NCBI GenBank assembly: GCA_041402005.1 | Contig: JAWKTB010000007.1 | Span: forward strand, 186,001-250,000 | Length of the DNA: 64,000 bases | Origin: JAJRXR01 sp041402005 | GTDB taxonomy: Bacteria > Planctomycetota > Phycisphaerae > Phycisphaerales > UBA1924 | Direction: 5' to 3' | Shown: piece by piece, positions 44,595-51,391 of the stretch | How the letters are laid out: each line of letters opens with the position of its first letter | Position numbering within the stretch: the stretch's first letter is position 1 | Program-made: the position numbers and the translations under genes | The notes under the pieces: model-generated | The model's database searches: none | What the model was told of the DNA's origin: nothing | Seen by the model: only the letters and a program-made list of their open reading frames with translations

Positions 44595-45503
44595 TCAGGC
44601 GCGGTCGTCCGCGTCGTCGGGGGCGTCGTCCCCGGCCTCATTCCCGGACGCGTCCTGCTTCTCGCCCGAGTCCTGCTCATCGCCATCTTCTTCGGGAGGG
44701 AAGCGGGTCTTTTCCATCTCCAGGATCCAGCCCTCGACCAGGGCGTGGCGGTAGGTGTCCACGCGAATCTCACGCCCCCCCAGCTTCTCGTGCCCCTCGC
44801 GGATCTTCAGGAAGACGATGAACTTGTCCCACTTGCGCTTGTCGATCTCCGCGAGGTCGTCGGGGACGATCGAGGCGCCGCCGGGGAACGTCAGACGCTG
44901 CTCGGCGGGCTCCCAGCGGTACCGCTTGCTCGCGACGCGCAGGAACAGGACGATCAGGTACAGCCCCATGGCGTAGCACCCGATCATGATGGCCCACTGC
45001 ACCGGGATGTCGTACCAGTGCAGGGCGGCGGGTTGCGGACGCGTGCCCCACAGCCCCGCGAGCTCGTCGAGCCGCGCCCGCGGATCCGCGATCGTCGTCC
45101 GCTCGGGCGTCATCTTCCCGATCACCTGCAGGCCCTCGAGCCACTGGCGACGCGTCAACTCCGCGATCGCGCGCAGGCGGCGCAGGGACTGCGTGTTCTC
45201 GGCGGCCTCGCGGTTGCCCTGATCGGTCTCGAGACGGGAGAGATGCTCGAGCTCCTGACGAGGGTCGGGAACGCTCGCGTACCGGCTGAAGTACCCCAGC
45301 TCCTCCGCGTCCGCGTCGCGGGCCTTCTGAAGGTACTGCCACTCGGCCCACTCGGCGAAGCGGGCCCCGTTGGCCGGGTACTTGATCGCCGCGTCGTACA
45401 GGCCCCACGACCCGAAGGCGAGCAGGACGATGATGAAGATGAGCATCTTGAGCACCCACGGGCGGTTGAGGGTGCTCTTCTGCTGGGCGTCGGTGTCGGG
45501 CAT
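44595..45503 (-). CDS. Membrane protein of unknown function with acidic tail
   Basis: 302-aa protein with two TM helices (MLIFIIVLLAFGSWGLYDAAI near residue 20-40, and VQWAIMIGCYAMGLYLIVLFLRVA near 165-190). Between them is a ~120-residue helical, Arg/Glu-rich domain. After TM2 a cytoplasmic part (RYRWEPAEQRLTFPGGASIVPDDLAEIDKRKWDKFIVFLKI) looks PH-like, as in membrane proteins with a strand-rich C-terminus. The tail is extremely acidic (EEDGDEQDSGEKQDAS...DDAPDDADD). GAGGA precedes the ATG. I do not recognise the family. It leads a likely operon with the DUF456-like gene. Confidence 0.75.
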   Translation of the reverse strand: MPDTDAQQKSTLNRPWVLKMLIFIIVLLAFGSWGLYDAAIKYPANGARFAEWAEWQYLQKARDADAEELGYFSRYASVPDPRQELEHLSRLETDQGNREAAENTQSLRRLRAIAELTRRQWLEGLQVIGKMTPERTTIADPRARLDELAGLWGTRPQPAALHWYDIPVQWAIMIGCYAMGLYLIVLFLRVASKRYRWEPAEQRLTFPGGASIVPDDLAEIDKRKWDKFIVFLKIREGHEKLGGREIRVDTYRHALVEGWILEMEKTRFPPEEDGDEQDSGEKQDASGNEAGDDAPDDADDRA

Positions 45504-45592
45504 GGGGGTCCTCGCCGGAGGGAAGCGTCCGGTGTGGGCTCAATCGGCCAGATTCGGGGGAGGATATGAGCCGCACCGGGCCCGGGCGGGCA

Positions 45593-45829
45593 TCAGCCGC
45601 CCAGCGAGTCCACGCGGTCCGAGGCGAGCGACCACCACTTGCTGGCCCGCTCTGGGCCGTGATCGAGGCGCATCATCCGGTCGAACCCGCCACTGGTCGC
45701 TGGCCGCGTCGGGATTCGCGGGTATTGGCGCTGCGAGACGACGGCGTGGGTGAGCCAGCGGGAGTGCTCCAGACGGAAACGCTCGCCCGCGGCTCGGAAC
45801 GTCCGACGATTGAGGAATCTCCAGCGCAC
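45593..45829 (-). CDS. Possible small protein with no strong start codon
   Basis: 78 codons from GTG 45829. The composition is protein-like (FRLEHSRWLTHAVVSQRQYP, ASKWWSLASDRVDSLGG) with GC-rich third positions. The frame stays open for about 27 more codons upstream, to a TAG, with similar-looking sequence (TLGTGIARGYTLARV) but no ATG, GTG or TTG there. It lies in the 436-nt gap between the 45503 start and ndh and is antisense to nothing. It could be real with an unusual start, or chance. The rest of the gap shows no gene. Confidence 0.3.
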   Translation of the reverse strand: MRWRFLNRRTFRAAGERFRLEHSRWLTHAVVSQRQYPRIPTRPATSGGFDRMMRLDHGPERASKWWSLASDRVDSLGG

Positions 45830-45939
45830 GCGAGCGAGAGTGTAGCCGCGGGCGATCCCGGTCCCAAGGGTGGAGTCGTGGGGCGGGAACGCCCGCGACG
45901 CGAGGCGCCACTCCTACCCTCGCTCACGGGAGGCGACCC

Positions 45940-47283
45940 TTGGAGGAACGCCCACGCGTGGTGATCGTCGGCGGGGGGTTCGCGGGGCTCGCCGCGGCCC
46001 GGGGCCTGCGCCGTGCGCCCGTCCACGTCACGCTCCTGGACCGCCAGAACCACCACCTCTTCCAGCCGCTGCTGTACCAGGTCGCGACCGCCGCCTTGTC
46101 CCCCGCGAACATCGCCCAGCCGATCCGCAAGGTATTCAGCCGCCAGCGCAACGTCGAGGTGGTGATGGGCGCGGTGACCGCGATCGACACGGACGGGCGC
46201 GTCGTGCACGCGGGCGGGCGCGAGTACCACTACGACTGGCTGGTGCTCGCGGCGGGCGCGCGCGACAGCTACTTCGGGCACGACGACTGGCGCACGCTCG
46301 CCCCGCCTCTCAAGACGATCGACGACGCGCTCGAGATCAGGCGGCGCTTCCTCGCCGCCTTCGAGCGGGCGGAGATCGAGCCCGACGACGTCTCCCGACG
46401 AGCGGCGCTGACGTTCGTGATCGTCGGGGGCGGGCCGACCGGGGTCGAGATGGCGGGGGCGATGGCCGAGTTGAGCGACTACACGATCCGGCGTGACTTC
46501 CGCGAGGTGGACACTTCGACGGCCCGGATCGTGCTCGTCGAGGGCGAGGGCCGCCTGCTCGGTCAGTTTCATCCCGACCTCTCCGAGATCGCGCTGCACG
46601 ACCTGCAGGATCTGGGCGTCGAGGTTCTGCTCAACTCGTACGTGACCGGGATCGACGAGCGCGGCGTGACGGTGACCCGGGGCGATCGCGAGGAGCGGAT
46701 CGAGACGCCCAACATCGTCTGGGCCGCGGGCGTGCGCGCCAGTCCACTGGGCGCGATGGTCGGCGAGACGGACAAGGCCGGGCGTGTCGAGGTCGGGCAG
46801 GACCTGAGCGTGCCGGGACACCCCGAGGCGCTGGTCGCGGGGGATCTGGCGCACGTCGTCGATGGGCGCACGGGGGAGGAAGTTCCCGGCATGGCGCCCG
46901 GCGCGATGCAGATGGGTCGGTACGCGGCGGAGGTGATCGACGCCGAGGCGCGGGCCCGGGCCGCGGGGCGCCCGGCTCCCGCGCGCTCGCCCTTCCACTT
47001 CCACGACAAGGGGATGATGGCGACGATCGGGCGCAACCGGGCGGTGGCGCAGCTGGCGGGGCGTCGGATCGGGGGGATGCTCGCGTGGCTCCTCTGGGCG
47101 GGTGTGCACATCTTCTACCTGATCGGGTTCCGGTCGAAAGTGCTGACGATGATCGACTGGGCGTGGAACTACGTGTTCTTCGAGCGCGGGGCGCGGCTGA
47201 TCACGGGGGTTGACGCCGCGGACTCGGGCGAGACGCCGCCACCCAAGAAATCGACCCGGACACGTCGCAAGGCGTCGCCCTGA
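45940..47283 (+). CDS. ndh: Type II NADH dehydrogenase (NDH-2)
   Basis: Single-subunit NADH:quinone oxidoreductase, 447 aa, which passes electrons to quinone without pumping protons. The FAD-binding start is VVIVGGGFAGLAAARGL, the NADH-binding loop FVIVGGGPTGVEMAGAM, and the FAD C-terminal motif LVAGDLAHV. QPLLYQVATAALSPANIAQPIR and KGMMATIGRNRAVA are NDH-2 signatures. The C-terminal hydrophobic and amphipathic region (LAWLLWAGVHIFYLIGF...) anchors it to the membrane, followed by a Lys/Arg-rich tail. The TTG start at 45940 has GGGAGG 7 nt upstream and fits the conserved start. Confidence 0.9.
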   Translation: MEERPRVVIVGGGFAGLAAARGLRRAPVHVTLLDRQNHHLFQPLLYQVATAALSPANIAQPIRKVFSRQRNVEVVMGAVTAIDTDGRVVHAGGREYHYDWLVLAAGARDSYFGHDDWRTLAPPLKTIDDALEIRRRFLAAFERAEIEPDDVSRRAALTFVIVGGGPTGVEMAGAMAELSDYTIRRDFREVDTSTARIVLVEGEGRLLGQFHPDLSEIALHDLQDLGVEVLLNSYVTGIDERGVTVTRGDREERIETPNIVWAAGVRASPLGAMVGETDKAGRVEVGQDLSVPGHPEALVAGDLAHVVDGRTGEEVPGMAPGAMQMGRYAAEVIDAEARARAAGRPAPARSPFHFHDKGMMATIGRNRAVAQLAGRRIGGMLAWLLWAGVHIFYLIGFRSKVLTMIDWAWNYVFFERGARLITGVDAADSGETPPPKKSTRTRRKASP

Positions 47284-47301
47284 CCCCCCGGGCTCCGCTC
47301 G

Positions 47302-47307
47302 TAGAAT
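47302..47307 (+). promoter_or_regulatory. -10-like TAGAAT upstream of kbl
   Basis: TAGAAT lies 19 nt before the kbl ATG. A CTGACC-like -35 about 16 nt upstream overlaps the ndh stop codon. GAGGAG lies between hexamer and start. Confidence 0.4.
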
Positions 47308-47326
47308 GGCCCGAGGAGCCCAGCCC

Positions 47327-48562
47327 ATGACGACCGCGACCACCCGTCCGTTCGACGCCCGCACCGACGAGATCCTGCGCACGCTCGAGGCCGGCGGGCA
47401 GTACAAGCATCTGCGGATGATCGAGTCGCCGATGGACGCGGTGGTGAACATCCGCGGCAATGGCGAGGTGCTGTGCTTCTGCTCGAACAACTACCTGGGG
47501 CTGGCAAACGAGCCGCGGGTCGTCGAGGCGGGGATCGAGGGGCTTCGCAAGTACGGCGCCGGCACGGCATCGGTCCGCTTCATCTGCGGCACCTTCGAGC
47601 CGCATGAAAAACTGGAAGCGACCATCGCCAGGTACATGGGCACAGAGGCGAGCTACACGTTCGTCTCGTGCTGGAACGCGACCGAGGCGCTGTTTCCGAC
47701 GTTCTGCGAGGCGGGGGACTACGTCCTCTCGGACGAACTGAACCACGCGTGCATCATCGACTCGATCAGGCTCACGCCGGTGATCAAGAAGGGCGTGAAG
47801 AAGGGCGTGTACAGGCACTCGGACATGGCCAGCGCCCGCGAGCGCCTGGAGGCGGCGCGCAGCGACCCCGAGGTCACGGGCCAGATCTGGGTCGTGACCG
47901 ACGGCGTGTTCAGCATGGAGGGTGACATCGCCGATCTGCCCGGGCTGCGCGCCCTCTGTGACGAGTTCGACGCGATGCTCGTCGTGGACGACTCTCACGG
48001 GCACGGCGTCATGGGCGAGACCGGGCGCGGCACCCACGAGCACTACGGGATGTTCCCCGGCGCTCCGAGCTTCGACGCGGCCAAGGGCCAGGTCGATTTC
48101 TTCACCGGCACACTCGGCAAGGCGCTCGGCGGCGGCGCGGGCGGCTTCATCGCCGGGCCCAAGCGCGGGACCGAGCTCGTCATCCAGCGCGGGCGCCCGA
48201 CCCTGTTCTCCAACGCTCTGCCCGTCACGGTCGCGTGCAGCGCCAACGCCGCGATCAACATCGTGATGGACGAGCCGCAGCGCGTGCAGCGCCTCAAGGA
48301 CAACGTCAAGCTCGCCCGCAAGCGGATCGGCGAGGCCGGCTTCGAGGTGCTCGAATCGCCGACGGCGATCTGCCCCATCATCGTCGGCGACACCGCCAAG
48401 GCGATCAGCATGTCCAAGCGGCTCTTGGAGCTGGGCGTGTTCGTGATCGGCTTCGGCTACCCGGTCGTGCCGGAGGGGACGGCACGCCTGCGCATCCAGA
48501 TGTCGGCGGCGCACACGGGGGAGCACATCGAGAAGCTGGTGGATGCGCTGAAGAAGCTATGA
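47327..48562 (+). CDS. kbl: Glycine C-acetyltransferase / 2-amino-3-ketobutyrate CoA ligase
   Basis: PLP enzyme of the alpha-oxoamine synthase family, 411 aa, that cleaves 2-amino-3-ketobutyrate with CoA to glycine and acetyl-CoA, the second step of threonine breakdown after Tdh. Family motifs are CSNNYLGLANEPRV, GTASVRFICGTFEPHEKLE, DELNHACIIDSIRLT, VVDDSHGHGVMGETGRG, the Schiff-base lysine in GTLGKALGGGAGGF, and the C-terminal RIQMSAAHT. The histidine in DDSHGHG is the PLP-stacking region. ATG 47327 has GAGGAG upstream. Its stop overlaps the next ATG. The dehydrogenase gene is 13 kb away rather than adjacent. Confidence 0.9.
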   Translation: MTTATTRPFDARTDEILRTLEAGGQYKHLRMIESPMDAVVNIRGNGEVLCFCSNNYLGLANEPRVVEAGIEGLRKYGAGTASVRFICGTFEPHEKLEATIARYMGTEASYTFVSCWNATEALFPTFCEAGDYVLSDELNHACIIDSIRLTPVIKKGVKKGVYRHSDMASARERLEAARSDPEVTGQIWVVTDGVFSMEGDIADLPGLRALCDEFDAMLVVDDSHGHGVMGETGRGTHEHYGMFPGAPSFDAAKGQVDFFTGTLGKALGGGAGGFIAGPKRGTELVIQRGRPTLFSNALPVTVACSANAAINIVMDEPQRVQRLKDNVKLARKRIGEAGFEVLESPTAICPIIVGDTAKAISMSKRLLELGVFVIGFGYPVVPEGTARLRIQMSAAHTGEHIEKLVDALKKL

Positions 48563-48966
48563 GTCCATATTGTGTCAGGTGCAGCTACGATCGGGCCGGG
48601 ATCGACCGCGATCGGCCCTGTCCTGAATGCGGATCACACGAGATACTTGCGGCACTCCCCGTGCCGCCGTGGTTCGCACTCGCGATGTTGACGCTCTGGT
48701 GCCTGAGCGGCATGACGTGCATCGCCGGCGTCGCGCTCATCATGGCGGCGTTCTTCTCGAAGTTCGGCGGCGCCAACTGGATCGAACGCATCGGGTATGC
48801 ATCGGCCGCGCTCACGCCTTGCGTGCCGATCATCCTTGTGTATATCGCGATCTCCCAATGCCACCAGGGCAAGTTGACCACAGCGAAACGGACGATCTGG
48901 GCTGGGTACGCAGCGTGGAGCATTCTGCCGATCGTGTTGGTTGTGAGGGGAGTCCTCAACTTATGA
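48559..48966 (+). CDS. Zinc-ribbon membrane protein
   Basis: 135-aa protein with an N-terminal zinc ribbon, YCVRCSYDRAGIDRDRPCPECG (two CxxC knuckles), then three hydrophobic helices (FALAMLTLWCLSGMTCIAGVALIMAAFF, IGYASAALTPCVPIILVYIAIS, YAAWSILPIVLVVRGVL). This ribbon-plus-membrane layout recurs in planctomycetes; the function is unknown. Its ATG overlaps the kbl stop (ATGA), so it is translated from the kbl transcript. Base composition is less GC-rich than in neighbours. Confidence 0.7.
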   Translation: MSPYCVRCSYDRAGIDRDRPCPECGSHEILAALPVPPWFALAMLTLWCLSGMTCIAGVALIMAAFFSKFGGANWIERIGYASAALTPCVPIILVYIAISQCHQGKLTTAKRTIWAGYAAWSILPIVLVVRGVLNL

Positions 48967-48978
48967 TGAGGCGCTCCC

Positions 48979-49007
48979 GCTCCCTCTCCCCTTTGGGGAG
49001 AGGGAGC
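48979..49007. terminator. GCTCCCTCTCCCC hairpin between convergent genes
   Basis: GCTCCCTCTCCCC, TTT, GGGGAGAGGGAGC: a perfect 13-bp stem between the convergent zinc-ribbon gene and ispD. It would terminate in both directions, and resembles the CCCTCTCCC palindromes dispersed in many bacterial genomes. Confidence 0.7.
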
Positions 49008-49046
49008 AAGACGCCGAGCTTCCGCGGCAGCTTCACGTCTCCGCTG

Positions 49047-49856
49047 TCAGAACTTCTTGTGCGTCGCCCGCTCCGCCGGCGGCCTGAAGCCGAGGATCGC
49101 GCGCACCAGCGGCACGTCCGCCGGCGTCGTGATCTTGACGTTGCGGGGGTCGCCTTCGACCGTGACGACCGGCTCGCCGAGGCGTTCGACGAGTGAGGCA
49201 TCGTCGGTGCTGGTCAGGTCGTCCTGGGCGTAGGCGCGGAGCAGCAGTTCGCGCGTAAAAACCTGCGGCGTCTGGGCGAGGACGAGGCCGCGACGGTCGA
49301 GGGTCTCGCTGACCTGGCGGATGACGCTCTTCTTGCCGCCGGCGCCGAGGATCGCGGCGAGGGGATCGGCGCCCGCGTCGTCGGCGATCTCCTCGCCCAC
49401 GCGTTTGACCGTGTCCGGCGCCGCGATGACGGGGATGACCGCCCCATGCCGCTCGGCGGTGTCGAAGACGCGATCGATCAGCTCGGGGCGTGCCGCCGGG
49501 CGGGCGGCGTCATGCACCGCGACGTGCGTCGCGTCCTCGGGGACGTGCGCCAACGCCGCCTTGACCGTCTCGTACCGGTGCGTCTTGCCGCCCCTGACCA
49601 GGGTGGCCCCGAGCATCCCGAGGCGGTCGGCGTGACGCATCGAGAAGTCCGCGAACGCCTCGTCGGCGTGCGGGCCCGCGACGATGATCGACGAGACCCG
49701 GTCGTCCTTGGTGAACAGCTCGACGGTGCGCTGGAGGACGGGGCGCCCGCCGAGGTCCTCGTCGAGCTTCGAGCGTGGGGCGATGAGGTCGGTGTCGCCG
49801 GCCTCCGAGAACCGCTTGGAGGCGCCGGCGGCCGGGATGATGACGCAGATCCGCAT
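49047..49856 (-). CDS. ispD: 2-C-methyl-D-erythritol 4-phosphate cytidylyltransferase IspD
   Basis: 269-aa nucleotidyltransferase that joins CTP and methylerythritol 4-phosphate in the non-mevalonate isoprenoid pathway. The nucleotide-binding start CVIIPAAGASKRF, the VHDAARPAARPELI motif, VIPVIAAPDTVKR and LAQTPQVFTRELL are the IspD signatures, and TDDASLVERLGEPV with VEGDPRNVKITTPAD ends the protein. It is slightly longer than the usual ~230 aa, owing to insertions before LGGRPVLQRT and in the middle. I chose ATG 49856 over the one 6 nt earlier because TACCCT lies exactly 6 nt before it. Confidence 0.9.
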   Translation of the reverse strand: MRICVIIPAAGASKRFSEAGDTDLIAPRSKLDEDLGGRPVLQRTVELFTKDDRVSSIIVAGPHADEAFADFSMRHADRLGMLGATLVRGGKTHRYETVKAALAHVPEDATHVAVHDAARPAARPELIDRVFDTAERHGAVIPVIAAPDTVKRVGEEIADDAGADPLAAILGAGGKKSVIRQVSETLDRRGLVLAQTPQVFTRELLLRAYAQDDLTSTDDASLVERLGEPVVTVEGDPRNVKITTPADVPLVRAILGFRPPAERATHKKF

Positions 49857-49862
49857 GGGCAA

Positions 49863-49868
49863 AGGGTA
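49863..49868 (-). promoter_or_regulatory. -10-like TACCCT, 6 nt before ispD start
   Basis: TACCCT on the minus strand ends 6 nt before ATG 49856 and lies just before the stop of the upstream permease gene. No Shine-Dalgarno. Leaderless-type start. Confidence 0.4.
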
Positions 49869-49872
49869 CCGC

Positions 49873-51153
49873 TCAGTCGCCCGTGGCGCGTCGCAAGAGC
49901 GGGCGGAGGCCGAAGGCGAGGGCGACGATCACGCCGAACGCCGCCAGCACCCACCACGCCTCCATCACGAGCCGGACGCTCAGGACAACCGCCGCCGCCC
50001 CGGCGAGCACGCACCCAAACCAGCCCAGCCAGCGCTTGCGTGGCAGCTCGAGGGCGCCCAGCGCGTTGACGATCGCGAAGGTGACGAGGAACGCGAGGCT
50101 TGCGGCCTCGACGAGGCGCGTCAGCGAGCCGACCGCGGCGAGCGTCGCCCCGCCGATCCCGATCGCGAGGATCGAGCCGATGGGCATGCCGCGGGAGTTC
50201 TCCTTGGCGAAGAGCCCGGGCAGCTCGCCGTCTTCCGAGACGCGCTTGGCGAGGCGTGCGGTGGCGAAGACGGTCGCGTTGATCGCCGAGCCGGTGGAGA
50301 GGACCGCCGCCACGCCGGCGAGGACCATCCCGGTCGTGCCGAGGGCCTGCTGCCCGACGATCGAGAGCGAGACCTCCTTGTGCTCGATGATCTGCGAGGC
50401 GCCGACGAGCATGACCGAGCCGATCGTCATGACGAGGTAGACGACGATCACGACGTTGACGGCGAGCAGCTCGGCCCGCATGAGCGTCTTGTCGGGGTCG
50501 CGCATGTCCTCGTAGTCGTACGCGAGGAGCTGGAACCCCTCATAGGCCATGAAGACCGCGGCGGCGCCCGCGAGGGCCGCGAAGAAGCCCCCGCCGCCCG
50601 AGCCTCCCGCCTCGAACAACCGCTCGGGCGAGCCCTGGACAAGTCCGATCCCGGCGAGCACGAGCAGGATGATGAGCTTGCCCCAGACCGAGCCGATCTC
50701 GAACCAGGCGGCCTCCCCGACGCCCAATAGGTTGATCCCGACGAGCGCGACGACGATGACGACGCCAGCGACTCGCGCCGTCGCGCCGCTCATGCCAACC
50801 GTGTGCGCAAAGTAATGACCGAACGTGAAGGCGTAGACGCCGATGGTGAGTGTGTACCCGACGAGCAGGACCCACGAGAGGGCGCCGGCGGTGGCGTCGC
50901 GGTTCATCTCGCGCAAGAAAGTGAACGCGCCGCCCCCCTCGCCGAAGCGCCTCGCGAGGCGGGCGTAGTTGATCGCGGTGATGAGCGCGATGATGCCGGC
51001 GAGCAGGAAGCTCAGGGGCGCCCAGGGCCCGGCGATGTCGAGCACGACGCCCAGCGCCGAGAAGATCCCGCCCCCGACCATGCCGCCGACGGCCATGGCC
51101 CAGGCGGCGCCGAGGCCGAGCTTGGACTTGTCCGCAGCGGTGCTGTCGGGCAT
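49873..51153 (-). CDS. APC-superfamily amino acid permease
   Basis: 426-aa inner-membrane transporter with 11-12 hydrophobic helices. The first helix has GMVGGGIFSALGVVLDIAGPWAPLSFLLAGIIALITAINYARL, the unwound GGGIF substrate-binding motif of APC permeases. FMAYEGFQLLAYDYEDMRDPDKT in helix 6 matches the F-x-GFE-like segment of amino acid transporters. The substrate is unknown. The longer open frame upstream has no family character. TATCCT 6 nt before ATG 51153 supports this start. Divergent from the VCBS-protein gene. Confidence 0.85.
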   Translation of the reverse strand: MPDSTAADKSKLGLGAAWAMAVGGMVGGGIFSALGVVLDIAGPWAPLSFLLAGIIALITAINYARLARRFGEGGGAFTFLREMNRDATAGALSWVLLVGYTLTIGVYAFTFGHYFAHTVGMSGATARVAGVVIVVALVGINLLGVGEAAWFEIGSVWGKLIILLVLAGIGLVQGSPERLFEAGGSGGGGFFAALAGAAAVFMAYEGFQLLAYDYEDMRDPDKTLMRAELLAVNVVIVVYLVMTIGSVMLVGASQIIEHKEVSLSIVGQQALGTTGMVLAGVAAVLSTGSAINATVFATARLAKRVSEDGELPGLFAKENSRGMPIGSILAIGIGGATLAAVGSLTRLVEAASLAFLVTFAIVNALGALELPRKRWLGWFGCVLAGAAAVVLSVRLVMEAWWVLAAFGVIVALAFGLRPLLRRATGD

Positions 51154-51159
51154 TGGGCG

Positions 51160-51165
51160 AGGATA
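51160..51165 (-). promoter_or_regulatory. -10-like TATCCT, 6 nt before APC permease start
   Basis: TATCCT on the minus strand ends 6 nt before ATG 51153, with no Shine-Dalgarno. Leaderless-type start. Confidence 0.45.
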
Positions 51166-51273
51166 TGGGTGAGCGGCGCGGGGCGTTCTCGGCTCTGGCC
51201 AAGCCGGGATTGCCCGCAACGTGCGCAAAGACGGATATTCACGGTCAGACTTTGCGCCGGCGAGCGGATTGGG

Positions 51274-51391
51274 TATGCTGCAACCCCCGGCGTGGCGAGG
51301 CCACGCGGGAGCGACCCGCGAGCGCCCGAGACGACGGCCGCCCCGCTTCGGCCGTCGGCGCACGCGTCGAACGTTGAAAGAGAGGCATCCG
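51274..51391 (+). promoter_or_regulatory. TATGCT promoter and three-hairpin leader
   Basis: TATGCT at 51274-51279, with TTTGCG 17 nt upstream as a possible -35. The ~105-nt leader carries three consecutive perfect hairpins: CGTGGC/GCCACG (51291-51305), GCGGG/CCCGC (51305-51319) and GACGGCCG/CGGCCGTC (51333-51356). It ends with AGAGG before the ATG. No known riboswitch is recognised. Confidence 0.45.
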
